64,000 nucleotides of DNA from Segetibacter sp. (GCF_025963695.1 NZ_JAOQAH010000067.1:34727-98726), one strand, 5' to 3'; positions 16,249 to 25,565 are shown, counted from the first letter of the stretch. Numbers and translations: made by a program. Notes: a model not told the origin generated them from the letters alone.

Positions 16249-16479
16249 GCTCGTACAATTTCTTAAAAGTAAAGTCATTTCTAATGTGGAAAGCATTAAA
16301 ATATCCACACATGTTTAATAAGTAATGCAAGTAAAGGGTTGCGCCGGGTATGTCAAACCGCATTTAGATCAATAACTTTTAATTAAGAAACATTGGCCAA
16401 TCATAATTTTAGCGATTAAAATAACAGATCGTAACGTTCGAAACAGTTGTTGCGAAAGGGAAATGTGGGTGCACATCGT

Positions 16480-16487
16480 TATTTTTG
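16480..16487 (+). promoter_or_regulatory. -7 box next to the lepA start
   Basis: TATTTTTG matches TAnnTTTG. It ends seven bases before the ATG at 16495, implying a transcript with almost no 5' leader. It also argues against the upstream TTG start at 16447. Confidence 0.5.
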
Positions 16488-16494
16488 CGACAAT

Positions 16495-18279
16495 ATGAAG
16501 AATATCAGGAATTTTTGCATCATTGCCCACATCGACCATGGAAAGAGTACGCTTGCTGACCGGCTTTTAGAATTTACACATACTATCAGCGACCGAGACA
16601 TGCAGGCGCAGGTGCTGGATGACATGGACCTGGAACGTGAGAAGGGTATTACCATTAAAAGTCATGCAATACAAATAACTTATCCCTTTAAGGGCGAGAG
16701 CTATACACTTAATCTTATTGATACTCCGGGTCACGTGGATTTTAGCTACGAAGTAAGCCGTGCGCTTGCTGCGTGCGAGGGCGCGCTGCTGCTTGTTGAT
16801 GCTTCACAGGGAATACAGGCGCAAACCATTAGTAACCTTTACCTGGCCATTGATAATAATCTTGAGATCATTCCCGTAATCAACAAAATTGATATGGACG
16901 GGGCGATGATTGAAGAGGTGAAGGACCAAATAGTTGAACTGATTGGCTGCAAGCCCGAAACTATATTATTGGCAAGTGCTAAGAGCGGAATTGGTATTGA
17001 AGAAATATTGGCCGCCATAGTGGGGCGTATCCCTGCCCCATCAGGAAATGTAGATGCCCCTTTACAAGCGCTTATTTTTGACAGCGTTTTCAATAGCTTC
17101 AGGGGAATTATTATTTACTACCGTATTATGAATGGCAGCCTGAAAAAAGGCGATAAGATACAGTTTGCAAGTACAAGGACCGAGCATTTTGCTGATGAAG
17201 TGGGCGTGCTTAAGCTAACAATGACGGCTAAAGATGAGGTGAAGACAGGTGATGTAGGTTATATTATTACCGGTATAAAAAACGCGAAGGAAGTAAAAGT
17301 GGGTGATACCATTACGTTGGCTAATAATCCGGCGGAAATGATTAAGGGTTTTGAGGAAGTAAAGCCAATGGTTTTTGCTGGTATCTTTCCCGTTGAGACC
17401 GATGCTTTTGAAGAGTTGCGCGATTGCATGGATAAGCTTCAGTTAAACGACGCATCACTTACGTTTGAACTCGAGACATCGCAGGCCCTTGGCTTCGGTT
17501 TTCGTTGCGGCTTTTTAGGCATGCTGCACATGGAAATAATACAGGAGCGGCTGGAGCGTGAGTTTAATCAAACGGTAATTACAACAGTTCCCAACGTTAG
17601 CTTTATTGCTCATACCTCAAAGGGCGACACGATTACGGTCAACAATCCGACAGAGATGCCAGATCCGACCAAGCTCGAATCGATAGAGGAGCCTTTTATC
17701 AAAGCACAAATTGTTACACACGCCGATTACATTGGCAACATCATGACCCTATGCCTCGGCCGACGGGGTATCATCGTTAACCAAAGCTACCTTACCGCCA
17801 CGCGTGTTGAACTTACATTTGAGTTGCCGCTTACGGAAATCGTTTTTGATTTTTACGATAAACTGAAAAGTTCGACCAGGGGCTATGCGTCGTTCGATTA
17901 TCACCCGATTGGTTACCGTGTAAGTGATATTGTAAAAATGGACATTCTGCTAAATGCGGAGAAAGTGGATGCACTTAGTGCGTTGATACATCGAGGACGT
18001 GCGCAGGACTTTGGAAGAAAGCTTTGCGAAAAGCTGAAAGAGTTATTGCCTCGCCAACAGTTTCAAATTGTAATACAGGCAGCAATCGGAGCTAAAATCG
18101 TTTCGCGCGAAAACATTAGTGCCATGCGGAAAGACGTAACTGCAAAGTGTTATGGAGGTGATATTAGCCGTAAACGTAAACTTCTTGAAAAGCAGAAAGA
18201 GGGTAAAAAACGTATGAAGCAGATCGGGAATGTCGAGGTTCCACAGGAAGCGTTTTTGGCCGTACTGAAGTTGGATTAA
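16495..18279 (+). CDS. lepA: Elongation factor 4 (LepA), ribosomal back-translocating GTPase
   Basis: 594 residues from the ATG at 16495, matching the usual length near 600. A TTG at 16447 adds 16 residues with no family match. The G1 motif [17 protein letters not shown]3 [16 protein letters not shown] and G4 NKIDMDGA are visible. The C-terminal region ends [20 protein letters not shown], specific to LepA. It binds stalled ribosomes. It is probably monocistronic; a hairpin followed by nine T residues lies just after it. Confidence 0.97.
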   Translation: MKNIRNFCIIAHIDHGKSTLADRLLEFTHTISDRDMQAQVLDDMDLEREKGITIKSHAIQITYPFKGESYTLNLIDTPGHVDFSYEVSRALAACEGALLLVDASQGIQAQTISNLYLAIDNNLEIIPVINKIDMDGAMIEEVKDQIVELIGCKPETILLASAKSGIGIEEILAAIVGRIPAPSGNVDAPLQALIFDSVFNSFRGIIIYYRIMNGSLKKGDKIQFASTRTEHFADEVGVLKLTMTAKDEVKTGDVGYIITGIKNAKEVKVGDTITLANNPAEMIKGFEEVKPMVFAGIFPVETDAFEELRDCMDKLQLNDASLTFELETSQALGFGFRCGFLGMLHMEIIQERLEREFNQTVITTVPNVSFIAHTSKGDTITVNNPTEMPDPTKLESIEEPFIKAQIVTHADYIGNIMTLCLGRRGIIVNQSYLTATRVELTFELPLTEIVFDFYDKLKSSTRGYASFDYHPIGYRVSDIVKMDILLNAEKVDALSALIHRGRAQDFGRKLCEKLKELLPRQQFQIVIQAAIGAKIVSRENISAMRKDVTAKCYGGDISRKRKLLEKQKEGKKRMKQIGNVEVPQEAFLAVLKLD

Positions 18280-18304
18280 TTAGAAATCAACAGGTCAGGT
18301 TACG

Positions 18305-18345
18305 GAGGCTGAAGGCTTGTAGCTAGTGCCTCAAAGTTTTTTTTT
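18305..18345 (+). terminator. Possible terminator of lepA
   Basis: GAGGC (18305-18309) can pair with GCCTC (18328-18332); a run of nine T residues follows at 18337-18345. The stem is short and the loop large. Confidence 0.45.
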
Positions 18346-18371
18346 AACCGACATTTGAATCACAGATGTTT

Positions 18372-18397
18372 CATTGTTGCGTCGCATTTCGTTCGTC
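18372..18397 (-). repeat. Dispersed intergenic repeat, B core
   Basis: The plus strand reads CATTGTTGCGTCGCATTTCG then TTCGTC, between lepA and the his leader. Confidence 0.75.
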
Positions 18398-18456
18398 TTT
18401 TGGTTCATTTGGGATCAGTTTTTAAAGTAATTTTTTTTTACTTAGTAATCACAATC

Positions 18457-18464
18457 TATATTTG
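18457..18464 (+). promoter_or_regulatory. Promoter -7 box of the his operon
   Basis: TATATTTG is a perfect TAnnTTTG match. Only four bases separate it from the ATG of the His-rich leader peptide, so the leader mRNA would be leaderless or nearly so. Confidence 0.65.
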
Positions 18465-18468
18465 CCGC

Positions 18469-18513
18469 ATGAATTTAAAGTTGCACAAACATCATCATCA
18501 CTTCTTGCCTTAG
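18469..18513 (+). CDS. hisL: His operon leader peptide
   Basis: A 14-residue ORF, MNLKLHKHHHHFLP, with five histidines, four of them consecutive (CAT CAT CAT CAC). It ends at TAG (18511-18513). It lies between a strong promoter box and a terminator hairpin ahead of hisG, the arrangement of classical histidine attenuation. Ribosome stalling at the His codons under low charged tRNA-His would free the downstream GTAAGCC segment to pair away from the terminator. Confidence 0.85.
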   Translation: MNLKLHKHHHHFLP

Positions 18514-18583
18514 GGTAAGCCGTTGTTGTATTGTGTACTCACTATAAAACATTAAAGGGCTTACTTCGGTAAGCCTTTTTTTG
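18514..18583 (+). terminator. Attenuator of the his operon with alternative pairing
   Basis: The terminator stem is GGCTTAC (18558-18564) with a TTCG loop and GTAAGCC (18569-18575), followed by seven T residues. Flanking A/T pairs can lengthen the stem. An identical copy of the right arm, GTAAGCC, occurs at 18515-18521 right after the leader stop. It can compete for GGCTTAC as an antiterminator. Confidence 0.85.
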
Positions 18584-18596
18584 TACCCCATCCCAA

Positions 18597-18669
18597 CCTT
18601 CCTCTGAAGGGGGAAAGAGGAAAAAGGTATTCAAATAATTAATCTTAAAAATTCCTCCCTTTAGGGAGG
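18597..18669. repeat. Pair of REP-like hairpins before hisG
   Basis: CCTTC-CTCT-GAAGG (18597-18610) and CCTCCC-TTTA-GGGAGG (18654-18669) are perfect short hairpins in G/C-rich blocks, unlike the surrounding AT-rich DNA. They look like an inverted pair of small interspersed elements inserted between the attenuator and hisG. Confidence 0.5.
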
Positions 18670-18671
18670 CC

Positions 18672-18677
18672 AGGAGG
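18672..18677 (+). promoter_or_regulatory. Shine-Dalgarno-like ribosome binding site of hisG
   Basis: AGGAGG lies eight bases before the hisG ATG at 18686. Such a perfect Shine-Dalgarno is unusual among the genes of this window. It sits in the REP-like block. Confidence 0.5.
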
Positions 18678-18685
18678 CTAAAATC

Positions 18686-19540
18686 ATGGTTCTCAGAGTT
18701 GCTATTCAGAAATCGGGAAGACTAAATGAAGACAGCATGAAGCTGTTAAAAGAGTGCGGTATTGATATTGCTAACGGAGTAAATAAGCTACGCACAGAAG
18801 CAAGCAACTTTCCGATTGAAGTGTATTTTTTGAGAGATGACGACATTCCGCAGTATGTGGAAGATGGTGTAGCTGACATAGGTTTTGTAGGGGAAAATGT
18901 GGTGTACGAGAAAAATAAGAAGGTAGAGGTCGTAGAACAATTGGGGTTTGGAAAATGTCGACTAAGTATTGCTGTTAGCAGGAATGAAGTGTACAACGAT
19001 GTTTCTTATTTGCATGGTAAAAGGATCGCTACCACTTACCCCGTGATAGTAAGAAAGTTTATGGAGGAAAAAGGTGTAAATGCTGAAATACACGAGATCA
19101 GTGGAAGTGTTGAAATAGCTCCCGGCATCGGCCTTGCTGATGCAATTTGCGATCTTGTAAGCAGCGGCTCTACTTTGTTTATGAACGGTTTAAAAGAAGT
19201 AGAGACTGTTTTAAAGTCGCAGGCAGTTTTAATTAAAAGCAGCGATTTAAACGAAGAGAAACAGCGCTTGCTTGACAAGCTATTGTTTAGAATAAAGGCT
19301 GTGAAACGGTCTAAAAATAATAAGTACATTTTATTAAACGCACCGAACGATAAGCTGTCTGAGATTATTGGGTTGCTTCCGGGAATGAAAAGTCCAACAG
19401 TTTTGCCACTGGCTGAAAGTGGTTGGAGTAGTGTTCATAGTGTATTGAAGGAAAGTGATTTTTGGGAAATCATAGAAAAATTAAAGGAAGCAGGCGCACA
19501 GGGAATATTGGTTGTGCCCATTGAGAAGATGATTATTTAA
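18686..19540 (+). CDS. hisG: ATP phosphoribosyltransferase, long form
   Basis: 284 residues, the long HisG type with a C-terminal ACT-like regulatory domain (roughly residues 210-284), so no HisZ is needed. It catalyses the first step of histidine biosynthesis, from ATP and PRPP. LRVAIQKSGRLNEDS opens the protein; DDIPQYVEDGVADIGFVGEN and SGSVEIAPGIGLADAICDLV, with the PRPP loop region, follow. It is the first structural gene behind the His leader and attenuator and has a rare strong Shine-Dalgarno. Confidence 0.95.
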   Translation: MVLRVAIQKSGRLNEDSMKLLKECGIDIANGVNKLRTEASNFPIEVYFLRDDDIPQYVEDGVADIGFVGENVVYEKNKKVEVVEQLGFGKCRLSIAVSRNEVYNDVSYLHGKRIATTYPVIVRKFMEEKGVNAEIHEISGSVEIAPGIGLADAICDLVSSGSTLFMNGLKEVETVLKSQAVLIKSSDLNEEKQRLLDKLLFRIKAVKRSKNNKYILLNAPNDKLSEIIGLLPGMKSPTVLPLAESGWSSVHSVLKESDFWEIIEKLKEAGAQGILVVPIEKMII

Positions 19541-19673
19541 AACCGGAATTGCTGGAATTGTTTTGATTAACGGGAATTAAATCGGGAATGAAGCGAGGCT
19601 GTTATATTTTCTGCGGCTTCTGTGATTTCTGCGGGACATCGGGAACGCTTAAGAAAAGCTTCCTCGAAGTTCA

Positions 19674-19705
19674 AATGACGAACGGATTGCGACGCAACGT
19701 TGATG
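19674..19705 (+). repeat. Dispersed intergenic repeat, B core
   Basis: Contains GGATTGCGACGCAACGTTGA. It lies inside the his operon, between hisG and the GNAT gene. Confidence 0.7.
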
Positions 19706-19753
19706 CTATGAAAAACGATTGTTCGTATAAAAAGAAGAATAATAAAAAATAGA

Positions 19754-20224
19754 ATGGAGGAGTTTAGAATTTTGGATTATGACGAAAGTATGCTCGATGA
19801 GATGATGCAGTTATTTTATGATACGGTACATACCATAAACGCACGAGATTATAGAAAGGAGCAATTGAACGGGTGGGCACCTGAGAATTCGGACAAAAGA
19901 TTTTGGCAAGAGCGGCTGAAGAAAAATGTGTGTAAAGTAGCCTTTATAAAAAATAAAATGGTCGGCTTTACGGAGTTGGTAGATGACGGACATGTGGACA
20001 CTTTGTATGTACACAAAGATTTTCAACGTCAGAAAGTTGCGGCAAACCTGATAGAGGAAATACTTCTTATAGCCGGGGAAAGAAATTACAGGGTGTTGAC
20101 GACGGAAGCCAGTATAACAGCAAAGCCTTTTTTTGAAGCTTATGGTTTTAGGGTCACCCGTATAAAGAAGAAGCTTTATAACGGTAAAGATTTTACGAAT
20201 TATAAAATGACTAAAGAGCTGTAA
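19754..20224 (+). CDS. GNAT family N-acetyltransferase inside the his operon
   Basis: 156 residues. The fold is recognisable from LYVHKDFQRQKVAANLIEEI, the acetyl-CoA pyrophosphate-binding motif A in an R/Q-x-x-G/A form, and a C-terminal FFEAYGFRV. The substrate is unknown. It lies 213 bases after hisG and only 3 bases before hisD, so it is expressed with the his genes. It is not one of the ten known histidine biosynthetic steps; a role in the pathway is unproven. Confidence 0.82.
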   Translation: MEEFRILDYDESMLDEMMQLFYDTVHTINARDYRKEQLNGWAPENSDKRFWQERLKKNVCKVAFIKNKMVGFTELVDDGHVDTLYVHKDFQRQKVAANLIEEILLIAGERNYRVLTTEASITAKPFFEAYGFRVTRIKKKLYNGKDFTNYKMTKEL

Positions 20225-20227
20225 ACT

Positions 20228-21508
20228 ATGTTAGTGTTGTATGAGTATCCTGAGAAGAAGGCGTGGAGAAAGCTTTTATTAAGGCCGGTACTTGATAATT
20301 CTTCTCTCGAAGCAAGTGTCGGAAACATTTTGAAAGAAGTAAAGAAGAGCGGGGATGAAGCCGTGCGAAGATTTACATCGATGTTTGATAAGGTGAGCGT
20401 TAGCAGCTTTAAAGTAAGTTCAGAAGAAATAAGGGAAGCATGTGATCTGGTTGACGAAGATCTGAAGAAGGCTATACAGCAGGCCAAAGAGAATATAGAA
20501 AAATTTCACCGGGCCCAATTGAAGGTGGAAGAGCGTGTTGAGACAATGCCCGGCGTAGAGTGTTGGCGTAAGTCAGTGCCGATTGAGAAAGTAGGTCTCT
20601 ATATTCCCGGAGGGTCAGCTCCTTTATTTTCTACTATATTGATGTTAGGAATTCCTGCTAAAATCGTTGGTTGTAAAGACATCGTTTTGTGCTCACCTCC
20701 CAATAAAGAAGGAAAATTACATCCTGCTATATTATATGCAGCTCAGCTTGTTGGGGTTACTCAAATATTTAAAGCCGGTGGAGCCCAGGGAATTGCTGCC
20801 ATGGCTTACGGAACTGCTGCCATACCCCAGGTTTATAAAATCTTCGGACCGGGAAATCAATACGTTACCTGCGCAAAACAGTTGGTTCAAAAAGATGGAG
20901 TGGCAATTGATATGCCTGCCGGGCCAAGTGAAGTTGCCGTGCTGGCTGATGATACAGCCAATGCAGCTTTCGTTGCCGCTGATCTCTTATCGCAGGCTGA
21001 GCATGGCAATGATAGTCAGTCAATTTTGGTTACTACATCGGCTGCATTAGCAGCTGAGACAAAAAGTGAGGTAGAGAGGCAGTTGGCGGTTTTACCTAGA
21101 AAAGACATTGCAACGATAGCTATTCAGAATAGCAAAATATTTTTAGTTAAGACGATAAAGGAAGCAATTGAATTAATTAACGAATATGCTCCGGAACACT
21201 TAATTATTAGCTGTTCGGATGATGAAAAAATTGCAGGGGAAATTATAAACGCAGGCTCTATTTTTCTTGGCAATTATTCCCCTGAGAGTGTAGGCGATTA
21301 TGCAAGTGGCACCAATCATACATTGCCTACTAATGGCTATGCTAAAGCCTATAGCGGGGTAAGCGTTGATTCTTTCGTAAAGAAAATTACCTATCAAAAA
21401 TTGTCGAAACGAGGCCTGGAAGGGATTGGCAGAACGGTAGAATTGATGGCTGAGGCAGAAGGATTGCTGGCTCATAAAAATGCCGTTTCGATCAGGCTTT
21501 CCAACTAA
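20228..21508 (+). CDS. hisD: Histidinol dehydrogenase
   Basis: 426 residues, usual length. It performs the last two NAD-dependent oxidations from histidinol to histidine and needs zinc. GPSEVAVLADDTANAAFVAADLLSQ and AEHGNDSQS hold active-site and zinc residues. TNHTLPTNGYAKAYSGVSV supplies the catalytic histidine region. The ATG follows the GNAT stop after three bases. hisC follows 61 bases downstream. Confidence 0.96.
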   Translation: MLVLYEYPEKKAWRKLLLRPVLDNSSLEASVGNILKEVKKSGDEAVRRFTSMFDKVSVSSFKVSSEEIREACDLVDEDLKKAIQQAKENIEKFHRAQLKVEERVETMPGVECWRKSVPIEKVGLYIPGGSAPLFSTILMLGIPAKIVGCKDIVLCSPPNKEGKLHPAILYAAQLVGVTQIFKAGGAQGIAAMAYGTAAIPQVYKIFGPGNQYVTCAKQLVQKDGVAIDMPAGPSEVAVLADDTANAAFVAADLLSQAEHGNDSQSILVTTSAALAAETKSEVERQLAVLPRKDIATIAIQNSKIFLVKTIKEAIELINEYAPEHLIISCSDDEKIAGEIINAGSIFLGNYSPESVGDYASGTNHTLPTNGYAKAYSGVSVDSFVKKITYQKLSKRGLEGIGRTVELMAEAEGLLAHKNAVSIRLSN

Positions 21509-21569
21509 TGTAGGAGCTTTTTACTTTCATTCATCTTTAGCTTAATAGCAGATACAAACGAATATCATC

Positions 21570-22640
21570 ATGTTTGATTTAAATAAACTTGTTCGTGAAA
21601 ACATAAAGAGCCTCACCCCTTATTCCTCGGCAAGAGATGAATTTAGTGGTGATGCAAAAGTATTTTTAGATGCAAATGAAAACGCGCTGGGGTCGCCCCT
21701 GACGAAGTGGTATAACCGATATCCAGATCCTCACCAGGTGAAAGTAAAAGAGGCGCTTTCGGCAGTGAAGTCAGTTGAAGCATCAAAGATTTTTTTAGGT
21801 AACGGAAGCGACGAATGTATTGATCTTTTATATCGTTGTTTTTGTAATCCCGGTAAAGACAATGTCATAATATGTCCTCCAACTTATGGCATGTACGAGG
21901 TAAGTGCCAACATCAATGATGTCGAAATCAGGAAAGCTCCATTGCTTGATGATTTTCAACTTGACCTTGTTCATCTTGAAAATTTGGTAGACAAAAACAC
22001 CAAACTTATTTGGATTTGTTCGCCAAACAATCCGACAGCTAATTCTATGAACAGGGAAGATGTCGAGACGGTTCTCAACAACTTTAGTGGATTAGTAGTA
22101 GTAGATGAGGCTTACATCAATTTCTCCCGCCAGAAATCTTTCATCCAGGAACTTAAAGATTATCCCAACCTGGTCGTCCTTCAAACTTTTAGTAAAGCCT
22201 GGGGACTTGCAGGTCTTCGCTTAGGAATGGCTTTTGCGTCAGAAGAGATTATCGAAGTTTTAAACCGCGTGAAGCCGCCCTATAACATCAACCAGGTTAC
22301 GCAAGAATTAGCGCTAAAGGCTTTGGAAGAAGTAGGTCAGGTAAATGATATGATTAAAGAACTGGTGCAAATGCGGGTTGCACTAAAAGGGGTGTTTGAG
22401 AAAATTCCATTTATTAAAAAAGTCTATCCTTCTGATGCCAACTTTTTACTTGTAAAAGTGGATAATGCAAAAGAAATCTATCATTATTTATTGACGCGGG
22501 GAATTGTTGTGAGAGATAGAAGCAGCGTGCAGCTCTGTGAGAATTGCCTGAGAATTACGGTTGGTACCGAGGAAGAAAACACCGAACTAATTGAGGCAAT
22601 GGCTGATTGGTTTGTTGCAAATAAGCCTGTAAATGCCTAA
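21570..22640 (+). CDS. hisC: Histidinol-phosphate aminotransferase
   Basis: 356 residues, a fold-type I PLP enzyme that transaminates imidazole acetol phosphate. DANENALGSP, GNGSDECIDLL, CSPNNPTANS, VVDEAYINF and the PLP-lysine motif TFSKAWGLAGLRLG are visible. It is the last his gene here; hisB, H, A, F and I/E are not next to it, although they usually follow in Bacteroidota operons. No clear terminator was seen after it. Confidence 0.95.
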   Translation: MFDLNKLVRENIKSLTPYSSARDEFSGDAKVFLDANENALGSPLTKWYNRYPDPHQVKVKEALSAVKSVEASKIFLGNGSDECIDLLYRCFCNPGKDNVIICPPTYGMYEVSANINDVEIRKAPLLDDFQLDLVHLENLVDKNTKLIWICSPNNPTANSMNREDVETVLNNFSGLVVVDEAYINFSRQKSFIQELKDYPNLVVLQTFSKAWGLAGLRLGMAFASEEIIEVLNRVKPPYNINQVTQELALKALEEVGQVNDMIKELVQMRVALKGVFEKIPFIKKVYPSDANFLLVKVDNAKEIYHYLLTRGIVVRDRSSVQLCENCLRITVGTEEENTELIEAMADWFVANKPVNA

Positions 22641-23062
22641 AAGGGTAAAACTGCCTTCCCTAAACATCTTCACTTAAAAGAAAATCCTTACTATCAGGTA
22701 GTAGCTTCTCTTTCACTTCTTGCCACTCTTTTCATCCGCTTGTGTTTGCACAAATACTCGATCTGTGCTTCCGATTCGGTACGCCCCAGCTTTTTTGTCT
22801 ATTGGAAACTTTTAAATTGTTTTTTAAATTAGAGTGTAGGTAATTAATCTCTCTAATCTTATAAATATCGCCGTGCAAGGCAGAACCGCTTGTATTAATT
22901 CTTTCATCACCGGGCATTTAAATTTTTAAAACAAATAGAAATGAAAAAATCATTGATTGTTTCTGCCATCCGTTAGACAAAATTGCTAAGCTTATTCAAT
23001 AGTACAACCTACTCTGCGTATCCTGCTTACGGACTTTGTTGTGTTCGTTCTACATTTGTCTC
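22641..23062. other. Intergenic region after hisC
   Basis: About 420 AT-rich bases with no recognisable gene. A 12-codon mini-frame at 22941-22976 (MKKSLIVSAIR) looks like the start of a signal peptide that stops at once; it may be a gene remnant or chance. The promoter box of the next gene lies at the right end. Confidence 0.4.
23051..23058 (+). promoter_or_regulatory. -7 box of the TrmH-type methyltransferase gene
   Basis: TACATTTG fits TAnnTTTG and ends four bases before the ATG at 23063. This implies a leaderless transcript and supports that start over an upstream TTG at 23036. Confidence 0.5.
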
Positions 23063-23590
23063 ATGCGTAAATTAAGTATGGATGAATTGGGGCGTAAGTC
23101 TATAGAGGAATTTAAACAGGCATCTAAAACACCTGTAATAGTAGTGCTTGATAACATAAGAAGCATGCACAACGTTGGAAGCGTTTTTCGAACTGCAGAT
23201 GCTTTTTTAATCGAAGCCATTTTTTTATGCGGATACACTCCTCAACCTCCTCATAGAGATATCAATAAAACAGCGCTTGGAGCAACAGAATCCGTTGACT
23301 GGATTTATTTCTCCCATGCAGCCGAAGCTGTACAGGAACTAAAGAATAGGGGCTATAAAGTATTAGCGGTTGAGCAAACCGAAGGGAGTTTATCTCTTGA
23401 GAAAATTTCAGTGAAAACAGATGATAAGATTGCAGTTGTATTTGGTAATGAAGTTGAAGGCGTACAAAATGAAGTACTACAGTTAGTCGATGGAGCCCTC
23501 GAAATTCCTCAGCTTGGAATGAAGCATTCACTTAATATTTCAGTAGCGGCAGGAATAGTACTTTGGGAAATTGTTAGAACAAGAATTTAG
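23063..23590 (+). CDS. RNA 2'-O-methyltransferase, TrmH/SpoU family
   Basis: 175 residues from the ATG at 23063. The three SPOUT motifs are visible: NIRSMHNVGSVFRTADAF (motif 1), VFGNEVEGVQNEV (motif 2) and LEIPQLGMKHSLNISVAAGI (motif 3, the SAM-binding knot). Family members methylate ribose in tRNA or rRNA; the target site is not predictable here. It is monocistronic by spacing and convergent with the following minus-strand gene. Confidence 0.88.
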   Translation: MRKLSMDELGRKSIEEFKQASKTPVIVVLDNIRSMHNVGSVFRTADAFLIEAIFLCGYTPQPPHRDINKTALGATESVDWIYFSHAAEAVQELKNRGYKVLAVEQTEGSLSLEKISVKTDDKIAVVFGNEVEGVQNEVLQLVDGALEIPQLGMKHSLNISVAAGIVLWEIVRTRI

Positions 23591-23623
23591 GGTAAAATAG
23601 CTGTAAACATCTCCGTACCTGCG

Positions 23624-24493
23624 TTATTCCTCCAGTAAATTACTTAAGCTCATCAATTCTTTATACTTGTAATCGTATTTGGGATTCTTAAAGCACTTGG
23701 CTAACTCTTCGAGTTGAATTTGTATGATGCGCTTGTGCGATAGGGGTTTAAAATAAAATGGAGTTATTGGAACGGAGATGCGCTTGAAATAAGCTTCCAT
23801 ATCCTTATGTGAAAAGATTTGTCCGTTAATTGCATCAATATAGAAGTGAATTTTTTGCTGTGGATTTGGATCTAATAACTGGTCATAATCGTTGTGGAAA
23901 TACGCAAGTATAAATTGACGCGGAATATTTATCGCTTTCACATTTATATCCAGTAATTCGCACAAGAGCAAATATAAAACGCCATTACTTAAAGCATTTC
24001 CTTTCTTGCTTTCTATTACTTTGTGAATAAAGAAGTCGTCGGGATTGTTATACCCCATTTCAACCCCTTTTAGGTTATAGTAATTATAAACAATACTCGA
24101 GATTACGTTAGCTTGTTCCAGTGAAGTAAGAAAACTGTTTAGCTCCAGCCACACGTTTCTGCGAATTCTTTCCAGCTCCTGCAAAACAGGAGCGGTGGCT
24201 AATTCAGGGTATTGAAACTTGGCAACGAGTAGCGAGCCAAAAAGCAGGTCGTGATAAGGGTTGTTTTTCCAATCGCTGAAGTCTTTACTAAGATCAATAA
24301 AATGAAGTTTATGAATGAGTAACTCTATGCGTTCCTGCACTTCCTCGCTCAGCGTATTTTCCCAGAGATTTTCAAGATTCGGTATAATGCCGCGACCATA
24401 ATGGACAATTCGGTTCGAGACGGTTGAAAAAACCTCCTGGTCCGGATCATCGATCAGGGAAAATAGCGCTGAAATTTCCCGGGTTTCATTCAT
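23624..24493 (-). CDS. SirB1-type transglutaminase-like protein
   Basis: 289 residues, resembling the Transglut_core2/SirB1 N-terminal family. The segment KKGNALSNGVLYLLLCELLD corresponds to the conserved KGN-(P/A)-(I/L)-S region, and INIPRQFILAYF and FYIDAINGQIFS match the following blocks. The canonical catalytic Cys of true transglutaminases is not evident in the first motif, so an enzymatic role is uncertain. It has no signal peptide. It is flanked by 340 AT-rich bases upstream. Confidence 0.65.
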   Translation of the reverse strand: MNETREISALFSLIDDPDQEVFSTVSNRIVHYGRGIIPNLENLWENTLSEEVQERIELLIHKLHFIDLSKDFSDWKNNPYHDLLFGSLLVAKFQYPELATAPVLQELERIRRNVWLELNSFLTSLEQANVISSIVYNYYNLKGVEMGYNNPDDFFIHKVIESKKGNALSNGVLYLLLCELLDINVKAINIPRQFILAYFHNDYDQLLDPNPQQKIHFYIDAINGQIFSHKDMEAYFKRISVPITPFYFKPLSHKRIIQIQLEELAKCFKNPKYDYKYKELMSLSNLLEE

Positions 24494-24834
24494 ATTAAAT
24501 CTTATAAAAAGGCATTTTAATTTTAATTCATTTTTAACCCTAAATCCTTTTCAAACTAAGTCAATTTTTGTGAAACTCTCCGTTACAAGTTATTCAACAC
24601 ATGTTAATTACTCTCAGGTAGTTGCTAACAAAATTGTATAAAAACTTATATCTATAATAAGACCAATAAAAATAAATTAAAGCTGTATAATTGACGCCCC
24701 ATTTTAAAAAAAAATTACCCCCAATAATTTTAAGGAAAGATGGTAAAGTGCCGTCACTGTAACGCACTCTGAAACAAGTGAGATATCAATTTTTAATTTG
24801 CGTCTAACTTCTGTAATTAGGAGATGTTGACCTT
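24494..24834. other. AT-rich intergenic region without recognised features
   Basis: About 340 bases between two minus-strand genes. No ORF, dispersed repeat, terminator or promoter match was recognised. Confidence 0.4.
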
Positions 24835-25545
24835 CTAGTTGCTTAGGTATTTGACAAAAGATCGTTTCGCTATCGGCAATAAAGTTTCCTCGAGAGGATA
24901 TGCCAGGTCGGTTTGAATGTTATAGACAGCGGGATTCGGAAGATTGCGGCGATTTTTAATTAATTCGCCTTTTATGTTTTCGGGCGAATTGCTGACGGTT
25001 CTATCCCATTTATGAATGTAATCCGTGCGGATACCCCGATATTTTTCATCGTGTTTTTCGAAAAAGGTGAGGCGATATTGGTAAACCACGATGGCGTTGT
25101 ACTTGCCATCTTTCAAAAATAAATATCCCTCATTCACATCAAGGGGTACAAGGCCAACAGGTTCTATGCTAAGTTTGGTTTCTACAAATTCATAAATTTC
25201 TGCACCTGTCTTAATGGTGCCTTTTATCTTGTTTGCCGAGTATTGAATAATGTCCTCCAATTCTTTCATTAACTCATCATCTTCAATCATTTTTTCGTAA
25301 GCAAACTGAAGTTTTTGAATATTGATATCTGTGAGCTGTTTAGGAAAATGTTCCTGCAGGAATTTTTTGTTCTCCCTAAAGGAAACGATGTTGTTATAAT
25401 GAAAGATAACATCGGCTAGTTGTGGGTATAATTTATTTTCGTTGAAGTATTTATTAACCTCGTTAAGGTAGGCTAAGAGCGTGTATTTTTTTAATTCGAA
25501 ATCAATATATCCTTCGGTAAACCACGTTTCAGATAATGTTTTCAT
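24835..25545 (-). CDS. Conserved hypothetical protein
   Basis: 236 residues from the ATG at 25545. An upstream ATG at 25626 is rejected because a -7 box (25566-25573) lies between them. The protein starts MKTLSETWFTEGYIDFELKK and is rich in charged residues and aromatic positions. It has no signal peptide, membrane segment or known motif. I do not recognise the family and propose no function. Confidence 0.7.
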   Translation of the reverse strand: MKTLSETWFTEGYIDFELKKYTLLAYLNEVNKYFNENKLYPQLADVIFHYNNIVSFRENKKFLQEHFPKQLTDINIQKLQFAYEKMIEDDELMKELEDIIQYSANKIKGTIKTGAEIYEFVETKLSIEPVGLVPLDVNEGYLFLKDGKYNAIVVYQYRLTFFEKHDEKYRGIRTDYIHKWDRTVSNSPENIKGELIKNRRNLPNPAVYNIQTDLAYPLEETLLPIAKRSFVKYLSN

Positions 25546-25565
25546 CTCCGCTAAAATTTGATAAT

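Noticed and set aside
22941..22976. Twelve-codon frame resembling a signal-peptide start
   Set aside because: It stops after MKKSLIVSAIR with no in-frame continuation; it cannot be told from chance.
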